From Oasisia sp. SBJ-2009 (lineage: Eukaryota > Annelida > Polychaeta > Sabellida > Siboglinidae): a DNA stretch of 64,000 bases. A program made the position numbers and the translations under genes. Each line of letters starts with the position of its first letter. Within the stretch, counting starts at the first letter, position 1. Location: contig OZ024854.1 in the NCBI GenBank assembly GCA_964017155.1, positions 17,750,055 to 17,814,054 of the forward strand. The letters run 5' to 3'. This document shows, piece after piece, positions 52,771 through 63,309 of the stretch. A model generated the notes under the pieces. The model saw nothing but the letters and a program-made list of their open reading frames with translations, was not told the DNA's origin and searched no databases.

Positions 52771-53919
52771 ATACATGTGAGTACATCAACGGACATGCCA
52801 TGGACTGATTAGGGATGATATAGATATTGTAAACCTGTCTAACTGATTAATTGAAAAAGTGATGAAGATGTAATTTATATAATATTTTTTAGATCAGCTG
52901 TGTGTTTATGTGGTGTTCCTTTTGTAGTAGATTGGTTTAAAAAATCTAAGAGCATCGTGTGTGTACATTGCAAATATTTGTTTGCCTTTGATTTTTTACG
53001 TTATGAGTACGATGTGCGACTTCTTTTTTCTAGCACAATGTTTACACTGCAGCTGATAATTTATTGTTATGTAACTTGACATGGTCCTGTCACTCAGTCA
53101 TGTATCAATCTTATTGGACACATTAATTATTATGTAGGTTGCGTGATTTTATGGTGATGTGGTTCATTTGTGCCTATGGCGTAAATACTACCAGTAAAGT
53201 CATAAAAGTTGACATTCCAGCTGATAATTCAGTGTACATTTCTGCATCACTGTTGTTCGAGGGATGTATTCGTGATATTCTCCAACAAATCTGTTGTCTA
53301 ATATCCTCAAATGTCCTTATCATAACTGCTAGTGCATTGTGGGTATTAAAATGGTTAAACCACTATTGTTGACCTATTGCAGTCGTCATTTTGGCCATGT
53401 TTTGTTTAGAAACTTATAATCCATCCCCCTCATGTGCGTATACATTAATCCATGTTTTTTATGTAGACATACTCTAGTTTTTGCAGATGTATGGTGTAAT
53501 TGGGATGCTTATAAATCAGAAATCTCGCCGAATCTATGGCTTTGTTATGGCCTCCGTTATTGCACCATTAGCACCCTGTTGGATTGGGGATGGCTCTGTG
53601 CACTCTCTAGCTTTGTTTACGATGTCATGGTGTTGTCACCACGCCAAGTCTCCAGTCAGCAAGGGCAGGGCAGCAGGATATGGAAGGAGGTGTAGCTGGG
53701 GACTGGGAGGTGATGTCACACCTCTCCCTGTGACTGTCACACCTCTACAGGTGATGTAACCTAGTTCACAGGTGAATGTGTCACCTGTGGTTCTGGCTGT
53801 ACAGGAAGCAGTGTTGACATGCAGTTGTCAACTGTGTCACTCAGGGTGGTGACATTGGATGGGTTGCCTTGTTACTCAAACACTCAAACCACCTGGAGGA
53901 TATATTAGTGCTCCAATAG
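52771..53919. other. no gene recognised
   Basis: CpG-poor sequence; short open frames at 53139 and 53432 show no domain. CACACCTCTC/CACCTGTG words cluster at 53710-53790. Confidence 0.4.
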
Positions 53920-55350
53920 ATACCCTGTATTGACTGTTTAGAGTATATACTAGAGGTGTACTTAATACTATGTCCTGACTGTTTGGAATATATGCTAGAG
54001 CTGTACCTGATACTCTATTCTGACTGTTTGGAGTATATACTAGAGCTGTACTTGATACTCTATTCTGAGTGTTTGGAGTATATACTAGTGTTGTACTTGA
54101 TACTTTGTCCTGACTGTTTGGAGTATAAATTATACTAGAGCTGTACTTGATACTCTATTCTGACTGTTTTGAGTATATACTAGTGTTGTACTTGATACTT
54201 TGTCCTGACTGTTTGGAGTATATACTAGAGCTGTACTTGATACTCTATTCTGACTGTTTTGAGTATATACTAGTGTTGTACTTGATACTTTGTCCTGACT
54301 GTTTGGAGTATATACTAGAGCTGTACTTGATACTCTATTCTGACTGTTTTTAGTATATACTAGTGTTGTACTTGATACTTTGTCCTGACTGTTTGGAGTA
54401 TATACTAGAGCTGTACTTGATACTATATTCTGACTGTTTTTAGTATATACTAGTGTTGTACTTGATACTTTGTCCTGACTGTTTGGAGTATATACTAGAG
54501 CTGTACTTGATACTCTATTCTGAGTGTTTGGAGTATATACTAGTGTTGTACTTAATACTTTGTCCTGACTGTTTGGAGTATAAATTATACTAGAGCTGTA
54601 CTTGATACTCTATTCTGACTGTTTTGAGTATATACTAGTGTTGTACTTGATACTTTGTCCTGACTGTTTGGAGTATATACTAGAGCTGTACTTGATACTC
54701 TATTCTGACAGTTTTGAGTATATACTAGTGTTGTACTTGATACTTTGTCCTGACTGTTTGGAGTATATACTAGAGCTGTACTTGATACTCTATTCTGACT
54801 GTTTTTAGTATATACTAGTGTTGTACTTGATACTTTGTCCTGACTGTTTGGAGTATATACTAGAGCTGTACTTGATACTATATTCTGACTGTTTTTAGTA
54901 TATACTAGTGTTGTACTTGATACTTTGTCCTGACTGTTTGGAGTATATACTAGAGCTGTACTTGATACTCTATTCTGACTGTGGAATATATACTAGAGCT
55001 ATACTTGATACTCTGTTCTGACTGTTTGGAGTATATACTAGACTTATACCTGATACGCTGTCCTGACTTAGAACAGCAGAGTCTGCCTGATATTCTGACC
55101 TGATATGTGATACTAGTGTTTTTGCTGAATATTTGTCCTGTTATCCGGAGAAGATATTAGTATTGTACCTGATAGTCTGTGCTGACTGTTTGGAAGAAAT
55201 AACAGAGCAGTACCTGGTAAGTGTTTGTCCTGACCGTGTGGAGTGTGTTCTAGAGCTCTACCTGATATTCTGTACTGAGTGTTTGGAGGGGATAATAGAG
55301 CTGTACTTCATATTGTATCCTACTGTTTGGAGGATATTTTACAGCCTGAT
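53920..55350. repeat. 45/90 bp satellite with ~455 bp higher-order period
   Basis: Monomers of 45 bp alternate between two types (TTTGTCCTGACTGTTTGGAG and CTCTATTCTGACTGTTTTGA forms), giving a 90 bp dimer. The odd variant GAGTATAAATTATACTAGAG occurs at 54121 and again at 54576, which fixes a larger period of 455 bp. The right end (54985-55350) is increasingly diverged. Open frames (LYLILCPDCLEYILE-type) exist only because 45 is a multiple of three. Confidence 0.96.
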
Positions 55351-56955
55351 CCTCTGTGCTGTCAGTCCTGACCATTTGGATCAGCTGTGAAGCTTCTTCA
55401 GTTTGTCATAGATATTCCTCCCACCACTGTCACAGCTCCCACCCAGTCAGTGCCCATCTTCCACAAAGAAAGGGCGCCATCTCATCTGCCCAGAATTGGC
55501 CAAGCAGCTAATTAGTAACCGGAAGTCTGCTGTCTAGAACATAGGAAAAGTCAACATCACAGGGTGTTGCAGTTAACTCTGCTCTCAGCAGCATTATTGT
55601 CAATCATTTTTTATAAACTGGATGTTATGTTTACATTTGAATGTGTTGAATCTTTCGAGTTGCGAACATTGTTCCAAGCTTAATAAAGTAACTAAACACA
55701 CATTGGGGGGCAGTAAACCTTCAGCATGTTGTAGTCATAAGAAGGTAATATTAATGAAAAAAATAAAACCTAGGAGCTACCACCCTCACTCTAACAGGTC
55801 CGTGATATTCCCACTCCCCTCTTGGTGGCCTATGGCTTGTCTGATGCTGGTGTCTAGGTCAACTGTCATCTCATCCTTTCTGGGGTAATCCCAGATCCCT
55901 TTTCAGCTGCTGTCCACTGCCAGAGGACATTCAGCAGATGGGACCCAGTTGTCTCCCGGTCTGACTCCCTCTGGGGACAGGGCTGCTTCCTGGTTGGGAA
56001 CAGGAGACTCAACTACAGAGGCAGGGCAGGGAGCACAGCGGGGATGTCACAGCCAAGTCCCTGGAGGCTGTTACATAACCTGTATTTATCCCAGCATGCA
56101 TTGCAATATGAATGTGTCTGAATGTACACTGGGAGTTATCTCCATGTTTTTTGTTATCTGTGGTAGTTTTCAAGTGTCTAAACAAAAAAAATTACATTGG
56201 GAGTTATATCCATGTTCTGTGTTATTTGTGGTAGTTTTCTTTCTGGTCTTAAATTTTGACTGCACGTTTTATTTCCAAAAGTCGGGACAGATAAAAGCTT
56301 TTTAATATGATTTATTGCAACAACAAGTATACATACAGTGTATATACAAAAATGCAGTTGTAAATCACAGATTTGAAGTCGAGAGGGGCAAAACAAATGT
56401 GTCGTTTACAACTTTTGCCCTGGCTTTGAAGATGTTATTTTGAGGTTCTGTTTGCACTGTGGTTGATAAGATTCGAGCAGACACTCAGTGTCACAATCAG
56501 TTATCTTATCCGCCCTCCACTGAAGGCTGTCAGTAACATAACAAGAACCAGAACTTGACAGGAACACAGACGGGTAGTTCAGACACATCTTAAACAGCTA
56601 TCCTAGTGAAATGAAGGTCATCTATAAAACTTTACTCGAATATTAGGCTTATCATCGCCAAGTGTAACCACCAGGGTATTCCATGCAAAAGTAACACAAG
56701 GCTTTGGCCTAAGTGCAGATCTTCTCAAAAAGTCGTCTATTTCTCTGCTATCCATGGTTGGGCATGGGGGAGGGGCCAAGTTGACAAATAGACCCAAGTT
56801 GTAACCCAGATCCTGATGTTGCCACTTTGAGTTGTTTACGAGAGAGAAGACACATAAACAGGAGTTGGATACATGGGTCCTGATCTCTTGCATCTGAGAT
56901 ACCCCGACAAATAAATTACATCTAACACAAAGTCCAGTACACCACCTAACAACAG
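55351..56955. other. no gene recognised
   Basis: CpG-poor sequence with a 55-60 bp near-duplicate pair at about 56125-56175 and 56190-56240 (both containing TTGGGAGTTAT or TGGGAGTTAT and CCATGTT). Open frames on the - strand near 56618 match no family. Confidence 0.4.
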
Positions 56956-57395
56956 TATCAGATTGTATTTGGGTCTCAGAGTATATCCGGATCTCAGATT
57001 ATATCCGGGTCTGAAATTGTATCCAGGTGACCTCATCTCAGATCGTATCCAGGTCTCAGATTTTATCCAGGTCTCAGATAGTATTGAGGTCTAAGATTGT
57101 ATCTGGGTCTCAGATAGTATCTTTGGTATAAGATTGTATCCATGTCTCAGATTGTATCTAGGTGTAAGATTGTATCCAGGTCTCAGATTATATCTTGTAC
57201 CTGGGTCTCAGGATGTATCCGGGTCTCAAATTGTATCCGGGTCTCAAATTGTATCCGGGTCTCAAATTGTATCCGGGTCTCAAATTGTATCCATGTGACT
57301 TGGTGTCAAATTATATCCAGGCGTCAAGTTGTGTCCGGATACCAGATTTTACCCAAGTCCCAGATTGTACAGAGGTCTCAGATTGTACATGCCAG
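56956..57395. repeat. 18 bp minisatellite (GGGTCTCAGATTGTATCC)
   Basis: About twenty degenerate units of GGGTCTCAGATTGTATCC, most regular at 57200-57295, diverging toward both ends. Confidence 0.93.
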
Positions 57396-58409
57396 TTTTT
57401 TCTATTGTCTGCCTTTCATTGTTTCAGAAAAGTGTACTTCTGTTTATTAATGCACATATTTCAAACTCATGTGTTCAATTAATGCAACACTTGATCCCGT
57501 GTCAGTGATGGAAGGATCCCCTGGGCACAAACACTGACAAATGATGAGGGAGCATCTGCCATGTTGTCGATAATAAAACAAGGACTGAACTTTTTATTGT
57601 TTTATAATATCTAAATCATAATGTTGCACGACAGTTAAAGTGACATGGATGATATTTCTGTTTGCATTGCAATGTTTTCAGCTGAAAACATTATAATTTA
57701 CTTTGTAATGAATTAATACAGTGAAACCTGTTTTAGCGAGTACATGTCCGATTGATAAAACTGTTTTACAGTTGACATTTTTGAAAGTCCTGAATATTGA
57801 CTTCATATTGAATGAATGGATTTGAACATAAAACACAATTAGTTGATCTGCCTGAAAGCTTACAGTGCAAAAAAACATGTATTTAATTTTAGTGTCAAAA
57901 TAATATTACACTATACAATCACTCCTTACTGTGTATATTCGGACAAGTAAAACAGTAGTACACTGTAGTTTTATTTTAGTGTATTTAAGTTCATACACCT
58001 GTTACAGTAGTTCATAGTTGTAATCTTACCATAAGCCTCTAATCATAAATATTTAATTGTACAATCTGGATGATGTCCACTCTCAGTTTTACTGGGTATC
58101 ATCCTCAGCCATTAGTTTGGGGATGATATCAAAAATCATGTATTCGTTCCTATGGTCTGGTCATCTAAGGGGTCAGTTCATGCTCGGTCAGTGCAGTGTC
58201 CACCAGTTGCATCCTTACATTGTATTCAACTGGTGTACTCCATAATCAATGGCATTCATCGCAATTGAATAGTGATTCTTTCAGATAACTCCCGACCTCA
58301 TTAATTGACCTGCCTGCTTGAACCGCTGCATCTAACCATGATCCTGAACATATCCAGTCTTGTATCCAGAATATCCGGGTGCTTAACATAGCACTCAGAT
58401 GCCAGATGA
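57396..58409. other. no gene recognised
   Basis: AT-rich, CpG-poor sequence, no recognisable features. Confidence 0.4.
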
Positions 58410-58625
58410 CTTATGAATATTTCATAATTTTATCGGGCTGCATATATTCCAGCGCGTCTCCCGGTAAGCCAATACGAGATGCCGGCCGCTGATTGTATTG
58501 ATCGAATGCAGCGTTATTTACAAGGTTGCCATGGCAACAGTGACATATGCGGCAATTGAGAAACTGCCTGAAGTTTATCGGAACCCACACGATACCCGAG
58601 TGAGGACCATTTAAACGATGCCTGG
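58410..58625. promoter_or_regulatory. candidate non-coding regulatory block 5 with perfect RFX X-box
   Basis: GTTGCCATGGCAAC at 58525-58538 is a perfect palindromic X-box, the consensus RFX-dimer site. It lies in a repeat-free, locally CpG-containing block (GCGTCTCCCGGTAAGCCAAT nearby). No coding signature. The motif is certain; function is inferred. Confidence 0.45.
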
Positions 58626-58780
58626 CTCAAAGTATCAGTTAAAGTTAAATACAAATGTATTATTCACCAGATGTATTTCTAAATGTGTTTACACACTTTT
58701 TTAAAGTGGATTCATATTTGAGCAGTACTTGTGTTCATTTTATGATTCGATGCTTCATTTTCATGCCTGATTATTGGCTG

Positions 58781-59115
58781 TAGAGCGCAATGGCTCAGGG
58801 GTAGAGCTTCGGACTCTCGACTGCGAGAACCTGGGTTTGAATCCTTGCTGCAGTGTTAAAACCTTGGGCAAGTTTTTTCACTCTACATTGCTCCAGTTCA
58901 CTCAGCTGTATAAATGTGTACCTGGCTATAGAGAGGCAAAGTGGTGGATATATGTACGAGCAGCCTTCATGCATTAATTGTAGTATATGGCTAGATGCTT
59001 CCCAGAGAAGCCAAGATGGTGTCTGAGTGAACAGGTCTGTGAGGGAAGTAAAGTGTCAAGCGCTTTGAACGGTCCTGAGGATGAACTGCACTATTATAAG
59101 AACTTGCCTTTACTT
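58781..59115 (+). mobile_element. tRNA-derived SINE, copy 2
   Basis: Complete-looking copy: box A-like TGGCTCAGGGGTAGAG, box B-like GGGTTTGAATCC, then the 35-base centre (58882-58916) identical to copy 1, and the end ATTATAAGAACTTGCC. Similar along its whole length to the copy at 4240-4570. Confidence 0.87.
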
Positions 59116-59585
59116 ACTCTACACAATACAGTGCCTTGAATGATGCACTTCAATGCATTAAACCAGACTACTTGGTACCATCCGTGCACTCCAGGGGGCA
59201 CTGCTGATTACATCGGCCTCAGACTCCCTGTACCCTGGCAGATTGCCTTGTGGAATGCGGAACATAACCGATGAGCCAATCATCTTACTGCCTTTCAAAT
59301 TTGTGGGTTTTTAATGGATGATGCATCGTAATGGATAATAATGTAATGTCGAGGAAATGAAAGTAATTATTTGAATCCTCATCATTGCTCAGCTGCTGAT
59401 GAGAATAATAGAGTGGGTTGTTATATTGGGTTTGCTGGCTGGATTCATGGTGTGTCATAGGAGGACTTGAATGAGAAACTGTTCTAAGTCCAGGTACAGC
59501 TACGGACTGTACAACAAGTTCAGCTGACTTTGGTACGTTGTGTCCAATGTCTTCTAGGGGTATTGTTGTCAGCTGTATTTGATCA
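59116..59585. other. no gene recognised; CTCF-like motif
   Basis: Unique sequence; 59188-59203 (ACTCCAGGGGGCACTG) resembles the CTCF core on the + strand. No exon seen. Confidence 0.35.
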
Positions 59586-59695
59586 TCTGTCCTGACTGTA
59601 GTCAGCTGTATTTGATCATCTGTCCTGACTGTTTTGAGTAGATACTAGAGCTGTACCTGATACTCTGTCCTAATTGTTCGGAGTATATACTAGAT
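59586..59695. repeat. isolated copies of the 45 bp satellite monomer
   Basis: Two to three diverged monomers (CTGTCCTGACTGTTTTGAGT, GATACTAGAGCTGTACCTGA, GGAGTATATACTAGATG) clearly belong to the array at 53.9-55.35 kb but lie 4.2 kb away from it. Confidence 0.85.
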
Positions 59696-59739
59696 GTCTG
59701 CCATCTTGGTGGGCTTTCGAAGATGTTATGCACCTCATT

Positions 59740-60035
59740 GTACCACACAAGTACACTACACCAGGACAGTAATACTAACACTACACTACACTAGACATAC
59801 ACAGCATACCGTACCAATCTCCACACATACCATGCCAAACCATTCCACCCATTCGCTACACACACAACACACCAAAGAAAACAACACCACACGCCACAAT
59901 GACCACACCACTCGCCACACACAGACACCAAACCACACCACTGTCTGCATTAAACCACAACTCTCCACACACACATGCAAAACTACACCACTCTTCACAC
60001 ACAACACACAAAACCACACCATACGTCCACACCAC
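59740..60035. repeat. CACA-rich low-complexity tract
   Basis: ACACTACAC, CCACACCAC and CACACACAAC words in irregular order, with AAACCACACCACT recurring. Frames rich in Thr and His are spurious. Confidence 0.85.
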
Positions 60036-60835
60036 ACTGAACCTCCGTTGTTAAAACTGACTGTTCCATTTTGGGCTGTGGAGAAAACTTAAGCTGCAGG
60101 ACAGGACTAGAAGTTAGAGCTATACTTAGAGTCATTAACTGGGTTAGAGTACAGTCTACAGACAAGGCCTGTCATAGTAGAATGACAACCACAATCCAGA
60201 GTTAGAGTGGTAACTGAAACTACTTCCACTGGACCATCAGCAACTGTTAGATAAGAAGGATAAGGTAGGTAGACTAGGTACCTTGGTATCTTATTTTTTC
60301 TTGTCTTCCTGAATTCCAGGAAACTCAAAAATCTTTCTAGAGGGCACAATGCCGGGCTAATCAGTTGACACAGCCACCCTGGGACAAGGGTTTTAATCTC
60401 TACATTGCATCACTGATGCCTTGCGTACAGGGTGGCCGATTACCTGGGGTGTTACATCCCGCCCCTAATGAACTGATCAGGCAAACTTATCAGAAACATT
60501 GACAGCTGTCTGTGGTAATTAAGACCCTACAAGGCCAGCCATCCAGCTGGGACATTGGGGTATCTACCCTCCCCTAGGAATCACAGATCCCCACCCAGCC
60601 ATCTGGGTGACTGTGCAACAAGCTGTTTGTTCAGCAGGACGTTTTTGATAGATCCCCCAGTGCCTGCTGGGAAATGTCAATAAGTTACATTCGCTCTCTG
60701 GACAATAAATGCTGTCCAGAATCAGTATTTCCAGTGACTGTGCCTCCTCTGTGATACTATCATTAAACTGGTACTCTGACTCATTGGATGAGTGAATTCT
60801 GATGGGCATTGAGGGCAATGTAGACACAGACATAC
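60036..60835. other. no gene recognised
   Basis: CpG-poor unique sequence; a - strand frame at 60564-60833 shows no known domain. Confidence 0.4.
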
Positions 60836-60952
60836 AGAAGCTACGAGAGCAATCGCCGTTTAAACAGCCAGACTATTGATCCGGTGATCGGCGGATGTAT
60901 TGCAACATTTCTGTCTGTCGCATTGCCGACCCTCCGGACGACACAGGTAAGT
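60836..60952 (+). promoter_or_regulatory. CpG-rich segment with possible first exon
   Basis: CpG rises sharply (about six per 60 bases). A consensus donor ACACAG/GTAAGT is at 60947. An upstream ATG at 60895 would give 17 codons and a split codon before that donor, too little to assign a protein. It could be a non-coding or short-coding first exon of a + strand gene beyond the window. Confidence 0.25.
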
Positions 60953-61450
60953 GCGTCCGTTCGTCTTGGACACGGTTGGCATATCGTAGCACCTTTAATC
61001 CGGACGTAGATGAAAATCTATGACATTAAGCGTCGATTTAAGGACATTTAATAGGACAATTTGTGTAGGTAATGGTAGTACGCGGATGCTAAAATGTGAT
61101 TTACACTTTGCCGCAGCACTTGTTCGGGTTATTTTTGGATGCCTGTGGTGGGGGTTATGTCATTGGATTATTGAATTGGTATAACGTAACTCTAACGTAA
61201 CTTAAAAACAGCATGTATTTTCAGTGATTGATTTATGGGCCAGGCCCATCTGAGATGTCTGGATATTAAATTGTAAATAAAGTCTCTGACTGTTAAGGTC
61301 TGATGGGGGTAGTTTTAGTTGCTGTGCTCCTTTCCTTGTCGGTCGAATAGATCTAACTCGATATCTGAAACATTCGAGTTTTGTTCAGACAGGTTGCAAT
61401 ATACGCATTGTTATTTAAAACCCCAGACGCACAATGATTAATACACAATT
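60953..61450. other. no gene recognised
   Basis: CpG content falls back to low after 61100. No exon or repeat identified. Confidence 0.4.
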
Positions 61451-61454
61451 GTAG

Positions 61455-61640
61455 TTGTAGACTGGTGGATATTTGTGTATGAATAGTCTTTGCCCATTAA
61501 TTGCAGTGTGGCTGAGTGCTTCCAGTAATAATCTAGAAGGTTGATTGGAGTTCTTTTAGAGTGTACCGGGTAGCATGCAAACTGCTTTGAGTATGCCTAA
61601 GAATGAGGTACTGTAGAGTACATGAACTTAACTTTATAGT
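61455..61640 (+). mobile_element. degenerate SINE 3' fragment
   Basis: ACTGGTGGATATTTGTGTAT, CCCATTAATTGCAGTGTGG, GAGTGCTTCCAGTA and CAAACTGCTTTGAG correspond in order to the second half of the SINE at 58.78 kb. The tRNA-like head is absent. Confidence 0.65.
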
Positions 61641-62095
61641 AGCAAATGTAAACTTCTTTAGTTGCTGCCAGAATTTCACAGAATCCAATTTAATAAAAAT
61701 ACTGATTTTGTCAAAACTAATTGACAAACATTTCCAATTAATTAGCAGTAGATAGAAGATATTTGAATTGTTTAACTTTTGGCAGTGAATTTGAAGCAAC
61801 ATTGACAAAAATGAAAGCAAATATTATGTCTGATCTCGCTTATTAAAATATTTTCAAATAATACATTCTTACTTAATATTATAATAGCATTAATACTCTT
61901 GAGGGTATAATTCTTTTTTAATACACTGGTAACAGTATTTGCAATTTGAATGTTTCTCCTGTTGAAATTGTAAGCAAAATGTTTAGTTTATAAACAGCTG
62001 CACAGTATTGACACATCTCCCTTACTGGCATTTATGCTCGTGAGAAAAAACTGGTTAACTAAAAAATTATCTAATGGAGCAGATTCATTCCTTTT
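61641..62095. other. no gene recognised
   Basis: AT-rich unique sequence. Confidence 0.4.
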
Positions 62096-62099
62096 AGTT

Positions 62100-62545
62100 A
62101 CCTACTTAATTCTCTTTGCTCTGGTAGGAGCATTGGGCTGAAACAAAACTTCTCCACTGAACTCTGTTGTGAGCCTTTTTCTCTGCTTCATTCCAGATGG
62201 TCTCCAAGTCGTCTTGAATTCTTTTTTTGTTGATCTTCTTCAACTGTTTTTAGAGCAGCCTGGCTTTCTTTTTCCTTGACATTCCATTCTAGGGCTTTCT
62301 TTGAACTGTTTTTATTGTCTTCAGTGTGTATACAGTATCCGGTCCATTTTCATTGAGTACAGGGTGTGTATTTATGTTTCGATACTTGTTTGGTCTGTCC
62401 TGTTCATCCGGTCTATGTTAGCGACTCTATCTTACCATTTGATGTTGAAGATGTTTCTGAGGCATTTGTAGACGAATGTTTATCATTTTGGTGGTGTTTC
62501 TTTTGTAACTCTCCATGGGTCTAAGCCGTAGAGTAGCACCACTTC
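62100..62545 (-). mobile_element. RTE-like LINE 3' fragment, frameshifted
   Basis: On the - strand, pieces in different frames read LLYGLDPWRVTKE, then TFVYKCLRNIFNI, EWNVKEKES and, at the end, WNEAEKKAHNRVQWRSFVSA and QCS with a stop at 62106. These match the C-terminal part of RTE-type endonuclease/reverse transcriptases. Several stops and frameshifts show it is a dead remnant. Confidence 0.8.
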
Positions 62546-62559
62546 CGTTTAACAAGTCG

Positions 62560-63203
62560 TTGACCCAACTGAATCTGAAGTGAACACAATGGGTTGTGTG
62601 CCAGCCCGACTAACGTAACCGGCGTCCTCCCGTATCCTCACGGTTTTGCCTCGATCAAATCATTTACAGCTTAATTAAAACCCGCACTGAATGAGCGGCA
62701 AGTGCCAGTGACAACGACGCGTCAATTTGTCACAGTTTCTCGAAATTGTAAGGGATTCCGCATCGTCACCGGCGCAACGAGAACAAAGCCCTGACTGTGG
62801 CTCCTGTGTTCTCGTCACGCCCAATTTGTCAGGACTCGACTCCTCTCCTCTCGGATCGACTCGTTCATTGTGTCTGTGAAGTCGACATACAACGCCCCCT
62901 GGAGGATATCAGTGGAACTACCATTGGTCTGATTGGTGGCAGCAGCAGACGCACATACACGCACGCACACGCACACGTATTGACGACGGCAGTTGTTAAT
63001 GTTATTAGTCCAGCTCGGGGAGCATAGCCTGCTGGAGCGATTGCACGAATGGACAATACGGAAGGCGACCGTGTAGTGTAGTGTAGTGGCGTGTAGTGCA
63101 GAAACCTCGACCACTCAGTGTCGAGTGTTTAGACCTCTCACTGGATTTATATCGTCCACTGCGATTGCGTGGTGCTCATTCAGGGTGGATATTGTCGATA
63201 CAG
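62560..63203 (+). promoter_or_regulatory. CpG island with possible first exon
   Basis: About 24 CpG in 62701-63000 against about 4 per 300 in the region upstream. A donor-like ATACAG/GTAGGA ends the island at 63204. 62893-62907 (CGCCCCCTGGAGGAT) resembles the CTCF core on the - strand. No coding frame is recognised on either strand. The likely role is promoter and 5' untranslated exon of a + strand gene outside the window, but this is inference. Confidence 0.35.
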
Positions 63204-63309
63204 GTAGGACTGGGATGTGTGTGTGTGTGTGTGACTGTGTGTTGATTGGGGTTGGCTGACGATGTATGGATGTCTGCTAATCCGTCTGCTGCTGATATCG
63301 GCTGTACAC

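Noticed and set aside
53956..54808. Open frames with LYLILCPDCLEYILE-type peptide repeats
   Set aside because: Product of a 45 bp satellite, again a multiple of three; monomer divergence shows no bias toward silent changes that I can see.
56618..56893. 91-codon - strand frame with a hydrophilic middle
   Set aside because: No family recognised and no supporting exon structure; likely chance.
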